NCBI GenBank assembly: GCA_012841485.1
Contig: DUUU01000087.1
Span: 1 to 18,650, forward strand
From: Armatimonadota bacterium
GTDB lineage: Bacteria > Armatimonadota > JAAZEB01
Direction: 5' to 3'
Length of the DNA stretch: 18,650 bases
A model generated the notes under the pieces. It saw only the letters and a program-made list of their open reading frames with translations. It ran no database searches and was not told the origin of the DNA. Made by a program: the position numbers and the translations under genes. Positions 15,148 to 18,650 of the stretch are shown one piece after another (positions within the stretch are counted from its first letter, which is position 1; each line of letters begins with the position of its first letter).

Positions 15148-16461
15148 ATGTATGCACTGACGCCGCTGAAAGTCTACGCCCTGGATCAGGTTCGAGACGA
15201 CTCCGCCTGCATGACACGGATGGAGCGGATCCTAAGCGCGCTGGGGAAGACAACCGGGGATCTGGTCTGGATCACGGATGAGAGCCTGCCGGACGTCGTC
15301 GAGGAGCTCCAGAATCTCTGGCCGCCTGAGCGCGTGCCCGAGGGGCAGGTCCGCTCCTTCATGCGCCCCATCGTCTTCACGCGCATGGATCTGAGCTCTA
15401 CCTGGCCCGATCTCACACCGCTCCTCGCGCGCTGCCCCGCCGGCACGCCGCTCGGCATCCTGAAGAAGGTTTACGGGCAGATGACCACCGCCATCGACCA
15501 GCACCCGCACCATCTCGATCAGCGGAACAACTGTGTTTGCTGGCCGACGATCAACTTCGGCACGATCAGCGGGTGCCCGCACGGCTGCCAGTATTGCGGC
15601 GCGGGCCGGGGTGGCAAGTTCCTGACGGTCGCGCTCAACCTCGAGGAGTTCATGGAGAAGGTGGTGGGCCCCGTCATCGAGGAGAACCCCTGGAACAAGG
15701 TCTTCCGGATGATCCTCGACGGCGCGGATCTGATCACCTTCGAGCCGGAGTATGGGCTGCACGACCTCTTCACGCGCAAGCTCGCCGAGTATGAAGGCCG
15801 CTACGGGCATTTCCACACGGTCAGCTCGAACGTGGAGTGGATGGCGGATCTCCCGCACCGCGACCGCCTGGTGGGCGTCTGGAGCACCACGTGCGAGGCG
15901 GTCGCCCGGCACTTCGAGCCCGGCACCGGCGCCGCCATCGACCGGATCAAAGCGGCGCGCAAGGTACAGGAGATGGGCATCCCGGTCCGCTACAAGTTCA
16001 AGCCGATCATTCCGGTGCGCAACTGGCGCGAGGAGTACGCGCAAATCATCCAACAGATGCTCGAACTCACCGAGCCCGAGTCAATCGGCTTCTGCCTCTA
16101 TATCTGGAACACCTACGACACGCTTATCCAGACGCTCGATCCGGATCTACTCGACCCCGAGTGCGTGGACGCCGCGCGCAAGGTCCAAGACGCGATGAAG
16201 GGCGTGCGCACCGGACCCTTCCCGCACGAGACGCGCGCCGAGATCTACCGCCACTTCATCCGCGAAGTGCGCCGCTGGAACAAGGACGTGCTCCTCTACG
16301 TAAGCACCGAGACGCGCGAGATGTGGGACGAGCTGAAGGACGAGCTAGGCCAGGATCCGCGGCGGTATATCTGCGCGTGCGGCTCCGCCGCGGTGCCAGG
16401 GAAGAAGCTGGCGCTCTCGCGTGCCTTCCGCTACTCCACCTACCACCCAACGCCCCTGTAA
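15148..16461 (+). CDS. Radical SAM protein related to spore photoproduct lyase, function unknown
   Basis: The 437-residue protein has the radical SAM cluster motif C143-x3-C147-x2-C150 (CPHGCQYC). The region beyond it resembles spore photoproduct lyase (SPL): FEPGTGAAIDRIKAARKVQ, then GIPVRYKFKPIIPVRNWREEY, then TETREMWDEL near the end. SPL also needs a Cys about 43 residues after the cluster that donates a hydrogen atom; the matching region here (MILDGADLITFEP, 188-200) has none. It is therefore probably not a DNA photoproduct repair enzyme. Other Cys pairs are C129/C131 and C409/C411, which could bind a second metal (speculative). The ATG at 15148 has AAGGAGGGAG about 10 nt upstream. It is divergent from GH116 and is followed by a long hairpin, so it is likely monocistronic. 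Confidence 0.82.
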   Translation: MYALTPLKVYALDQVRDDSACMTRMERILSALGKTTGDLVWITDESLPDVVEELQNLWPPERVPEGQVRSFMRPIVFTRMDLSSTWPDLTPLLARCPAGTPLGILKKVYGQMTTAIDQHPHHLDQRNNCVCWPTINFGTISGCPHGCQYCGAGRGGKFLTVALNLEEFMEKVVGPVIEENPWNKVFRMILDGADLITFEPEYGLHDLFTRKLAEYEGRYGHFHTVSSNVEWMADLPHRDRLVGVWSTTCEAVARHFEPGTGAAIDRIKAARKVQEMGIPVRYKFKPIIPVRNWREEYAQIIQQMLELTEPESIGFCLYIWNTYDTLIQTLDPDLLDPECVDAARKVQDAMKGVRTGPFPHETRAEIYRHFIREVRRWNKDVLLYVSTETREMWDELKDELGQDPRRYICACGSAAVPGKKLALSRAFRYSTYHPTPL

Positions 16462-16849
16462 GGATAGGGCCGGCGCGGGGGGCATCCCGCCGGGGCACCT
16501 CGCGCCGGCAGCCGCGCATCTGCCGCGCGCGACCTAACCGTCTGCCCGGCTCCATCTCGGTGTTTGGGAACCTGCCCCACGGGGAATGAGGCCCTGTGGC
16601 TCCACCGCTCTTTGCTCGCGGGGGCGTATCTCCGGAGGGCCGGGCGTGCCCGCGTCGCGGGTTCACCCCTTTGCTCCCAATGGATCCAGCCGGCTGCCTG
16701 TGGCTGCGTAGAGCTCCTGCGCAAGGGGCGGAGAACCTTCCCCGCAAGGGCACAGAGGAGCGCCATCACCTACACTTCATCCAGGCGCTCTGAGGCCGCC
16801 GTCGTGAGGCCCACAGACGGGCTTTGCTCACCACTGGGGGGGCAGCGGC
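16462..16849. other. Gene-free interval of 388 bases
   Basis: Open frames in this interval on both strands lack family similarity and ribosome sites. Visible structures are the hairpin after the radical SAM gene (16469-16509), a short CGGGC/GCCCG palindrome (16641-16652), and a perfect 7-bp inverted repeat GAGCGCC (16758-16764) and GGCGCTC (16784-16790) 60 nt before the next gene. No promoter for the downstream flavoprotein gene was recognised, and no match to repeats A/B was found. Confidence 0.6.
16469..16509 (+). terminator. Long GC hairpin after the radical SAM gene
   Basis: GCCGGCGCG (16469-16477) and CGCGCCGGC (16501-16509) are perfect 9-bp arms starting 8 nt after the stop, with an internal GGG/CCC pairing. 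There is no T-tract. Confidence 0.5.
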
Positions 16850-17998
16850 ATGTACGACCTGATCATCGTGGGAGGGGGGCCCGCGGGCTCCTCGGCGGGC
16901 CGGACCGCCGGACGCCTCGGCCTGCGCGCACTGCTGCTGGAGAAGGAGGTCTTCCCGCGGGAGAAGCCCTGCGGCGGAGCCCTCTCGGCCCGGGCCCTCG
17001 CTTCCTTGGATTTCCTGCTCCCGCCCGCACTGCAAGCCCAGGCGTTGACTGGCGCGCGTGTCTGCTACCGCGGTCGCAAGGTGGAGGCGCACCTTTCGGC
17101 GCCCTATGCCTTCCTGGTCTCGCGGAGTGACTTCGACCACTTCCTCTTGACCGAGGCGGAGAAGGCAGGCATCGAGGTCCACCAGGGGGAGAAGGTGTTG
17201 GGCCTCTGCGAGACGGACGGCAGTATCTCCGTGCGCACTCCGGTGGGCGTCTATAGGGGCCGTTGCGCGCTCATCGCCGAGGGCGCCCAGGGACATCTGA
17301 AGGGGCGGGCGCGCCGGCGCGAAACGCGAGCGGAGCAGGGATTCGCCATCGTCACGGAGATTCCGGTGACGCAGCCGCAAGCCGGCATCGCGGAGATCCA
17401 CTTTGGGATGTCGCGCTGGGGCTACGGGTGGATCTTCCCCCACGCCGGTTACCTCTCGGTGGGCGTCGGCGGGCTGCTGCCGGCCATGCCGCGGATTCGG
17501 GAGAGGCTGCAGGTGTTTCTGCGCAAGAACGGCTTGCCCGAAACGTCTCGGTGCCGGGGACACGTGATCCCGATGGGTGGGATCCGTCGAAATCTCGTCA
17601 ACGGCCGCATCCTCCTCTGTGGCGACGCCGCCGGGTTCGCCGACCCCCTCAGCGGCGAGGGAATTGCCTACGCGATCCGGTCCGGTCAGCTGGCCGCCGA
17701 GGCGGTGCATCGTGCCCTTTCCGAGCGGATCGAGGCACTCGAGGAGTACGAAGCCGCGTGCGAGCGCGCGTTCGGCGGTGAGTTGCGGGACGCGCTCTTC
17801 CTGGCCCGCCTCGTTCACCGTTTCCCGGCAGCATTCCACCGCCTCTTTAGCAGCCACCCCCGGGTGGTGGCTGCCTACCTGGATGTGGTGGCCGGCATCC
17901 GAAGCTATCGGAGCTTCCTCGCGTGGGCGCTGCCGCGGATGCCCGCATATCTCGCGCTCCGTGAGATATGCCGCCCAACCCCGGCCAAGAAGATCTGA
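16850..17998 (+). CDS. FAD-dependent geranylgeranyl-reductase-like oxidoreductase
   Basis: The 382-residue flavoprotein opens with the Rossmann dinucleotide motif VGGGPAG (7-13). It then has the family's KPCGG loop (39-43), LVSRSDFDHFLL (89-100), GYGWIFPH (191-198) and the second FAD motif GDAAGFADPLSGEGI (258-272). This is the digeranylgeranylglycerophospholipid/geranylgeranyl reductase group, which saturates isoprenoid double bonds; related members act on other lipids or quinones. No membrane helices or signal peptide are evident. The ATG at 16850 is preceded by a run of seven G, a weak ribosome site, and homology begins exactly there. No isoprenoid genes are near, so the substrate is open. 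It is alone between two non-coding gaps. Confidence 0.9.
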   Translation: MYDLIIVGGGPAGSSAGRTAGRLGLRALLLEKEVFPREKPCGGALSARALASLDFLLPPALQAQALTGARVCYRGRKVEAHLSAPYAFLVSRSDFDHFLLTEAEKAGIEVHQGEKVLGLCETDGSISVRTPVGVYRGRCALIAEGAQGHLKGRARRRETRAEQGFAIVTEIPVTQPQAGIAEIHFGMSRWGYGWIFPHAGYLSVGVGGLLPAMPRIRERLQVFLRKNGLPETSRCRGHVIPMGGIRRNLVNGRILLCGDAAGFADPLSGEGIAYAIRSGQLAAEAVHRALSERIEALEEYEAACERAFGGELRDALFLARLVHRFPAAFHRLFSSHPRVVAAYLDVVAGIRSYRSFLAWALPRMPAYLALREICRPTPAKKI

Positions 17999-18152
17999 AC
18001 CTACCCGAGAGCGCGAGCCACAGGCGGGCCCGCGCGCGCATCCCCCCGGCTCCCGTCAGGAGAAGTGATTGCCACATCACCAGCAGGTGTTCTTCCGCCC
18101 GGGTGCGAATCTCATGGCGATACGGTTGGGTTTCTCGGATCCCGCGACCGGC

Positions 18153-18172
18153 TTCGGCCCCGAAGGGCCGAA
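18153..18172. repeat. Perfect 8-bp hairpin
   Basis: TTCGGCCC (18153-18160) and GGGCCGAA (18165-18172) enclose CGAA; on the minus strand the loop is TTCG closed by C-G, the extra-stable tetraloop. A second inverted repeat, CTTCGCG (18216-18222) and CGCGAAG (18234-18240), follows. They lie in the 275-base gap between the flavoprotein and sulfatase-like genes and may include the flavoprotein terminator; no T-tract is present. Confidence 0.45.
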
Positions 18173-18273
18173 CAACGAGGCCGAGCGCCCGCGAAGCGCG
18201 TCGGGACGCTCCTCTCTTCGCGTTCGCCCGTGCCGCGAAGGCCGGTACCGCGCACGGAGGAAAGAGCTCTGCG

Positions 18274-18650
18274 ATGAAACGAAAGCCAAACCTGCTGATC
18301 CTGGGAATTGACTCGCTGCGCGCGGACCACATGAGCTGCTACGGCTATCCCAGGCTGACGACTCCCCATATGGACCGCTTTGCCACGGAGGGCGTGCTGT
18401 TCGAGAACACCTTCAGCCCGCATATCCCCACCACGCCCGGCTACGCGTGCATGCTCACGGGCATGGATTGCTTCAACACGCAGATCGTGGCCCTGCGCCA
18501 CAAGGGCGGCCTGCGCCCCGAAGTGCGCACGCTCCCCGAGATCCTGAAGGAGAACGGCTACAACACCGCCACGGTGCAATACCCCTTCCGGGGCTTTGAT
18601 AAGGTGCTGGAATACTCCGGGTGGGGTGGCGACCCCGGCGGCAAGATGCC
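18274..18650 (+). CDS. Sulfatase/alkaline-phosphatase superfamily protein, 3' truncated by window end
   Basis: Only the first 125 residues are visible. The start ATG at 18274 has GGAGGAAAG about 9 nt upstream, and there is no signal peptide. The beginning matches the sulfatase fold: PNLLILGIDSLRADHMSCYGY with the first metal-binding Asp, TTPHMDRFATEGVLFEN, and then the active-site region ending in LTG. Formylglycine sulfatases have C/S-x-P-S-R before that LTG; here the segment reads IPTTPGYACMLTG, so a Thr (about residue 55) holds the nucleophile place. Thr nucleophiles occur in phosphodiesterases and phosphomutases of this superfamily and in many proteins annotated as sulfatases. The substrate (sulfate or phosphate ester) cannot be decided from this fragment. 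Confidence 0.88.
   Translation, partial: MKRKPNLLILGIDSLRADHMSCYGYPRLTTPHMDRFATEGVLFENTFSPHIPTTPGYACMLTGMDCFNTQIVALRHKGGLRPEVRTLPEILKENGYNTATVQYPFRGFDKVLEYSGWGGDPGGKM

Noticed and set aside
1..18650. CRISPR array, tRNA, rRNA, integrase or transposase genes
   Set aside because: No regularly spaced direct repeats, no tRNA-like GTTCGA arm with an acceptor stem, and no recombinase motifs were found on either strand.

Overview
The window is high-G+C bacterial chromosome (about two thirds G+C by eye) with densely packed genes, strong Shine-Dalgarno sites and recognisable sigma70-type promoters. The content fits a free-living heterotroph that takes up sugars or oligosaccharides: an ABC sugar importer, a GH116 glycosidase, a GH130 phosphorylase, a HAD phosphatase or mutase and a sulfatase-like enzyme. 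Phyla such as Armatimonadota, Chloroflexota or Planctomycetota are possible, but no rRNA or marker gene is present, so this is a guess. No tRNA, rRNA, CRISPR array, transposase or phage gene is visible.

Layout. 1-2224 (minus): a ferredoxin-type nitrite/sulfite reductase followed by an Rrf2 regulator that has its own near-consensus promoter and a perfect inverted-repeat operator. 2452-3414 (plus): GH130 phosphorylase. 3415-3767: gene-free, with one copy of an intergenic repeat and two strong hairpins. 3768-5042 (plus): a clostripain-like (C11) lipoprotein whose expected catalytic Cys is Ser. 5026-7847 (minus): a CopB-type copper P-type ATPase and a YceI protein, separated by an intrinsic terminator. 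7848-8160: gene-free, with the second, inverted copy of the repeat and the promoter of a HAD gene (8161-8817). 9031-12170 (plus): a three-gene ABC sugar importer operon (binding lipoprotein and two permeases) with no ATPase gene. 12171-12384: a hairpin-rich island with inverted ends between convergent genes. 12385-14967 (minus): GH116. 15148-16461 (plus): a radical SAM protein related to spore photoproduct lyase but lacking its hydrogen-donor Cys. 16850-17998 (plus): a geranylgeranyl-reductase-like flavoprotein. 18274 to the end (plus): the start of a sulfatase-superfamily protein with Thr in place of the formylglycine Cys.

How it fits together (inference): the importer and GH116 probably form one glycoside-use locus, with GH130 and the HAD enzyme possibly feeding phosphorylated sugars into metabolism. 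CopB and YceI are envelope or metal-stress functions. The less explained items are the pseudo-catalytic C11 lipoprotein, the SPL-like radical SAM protein, the repeat pair that brackets the C11-CopB-YceI block in inverted orientation, and the island at 12224-12384.
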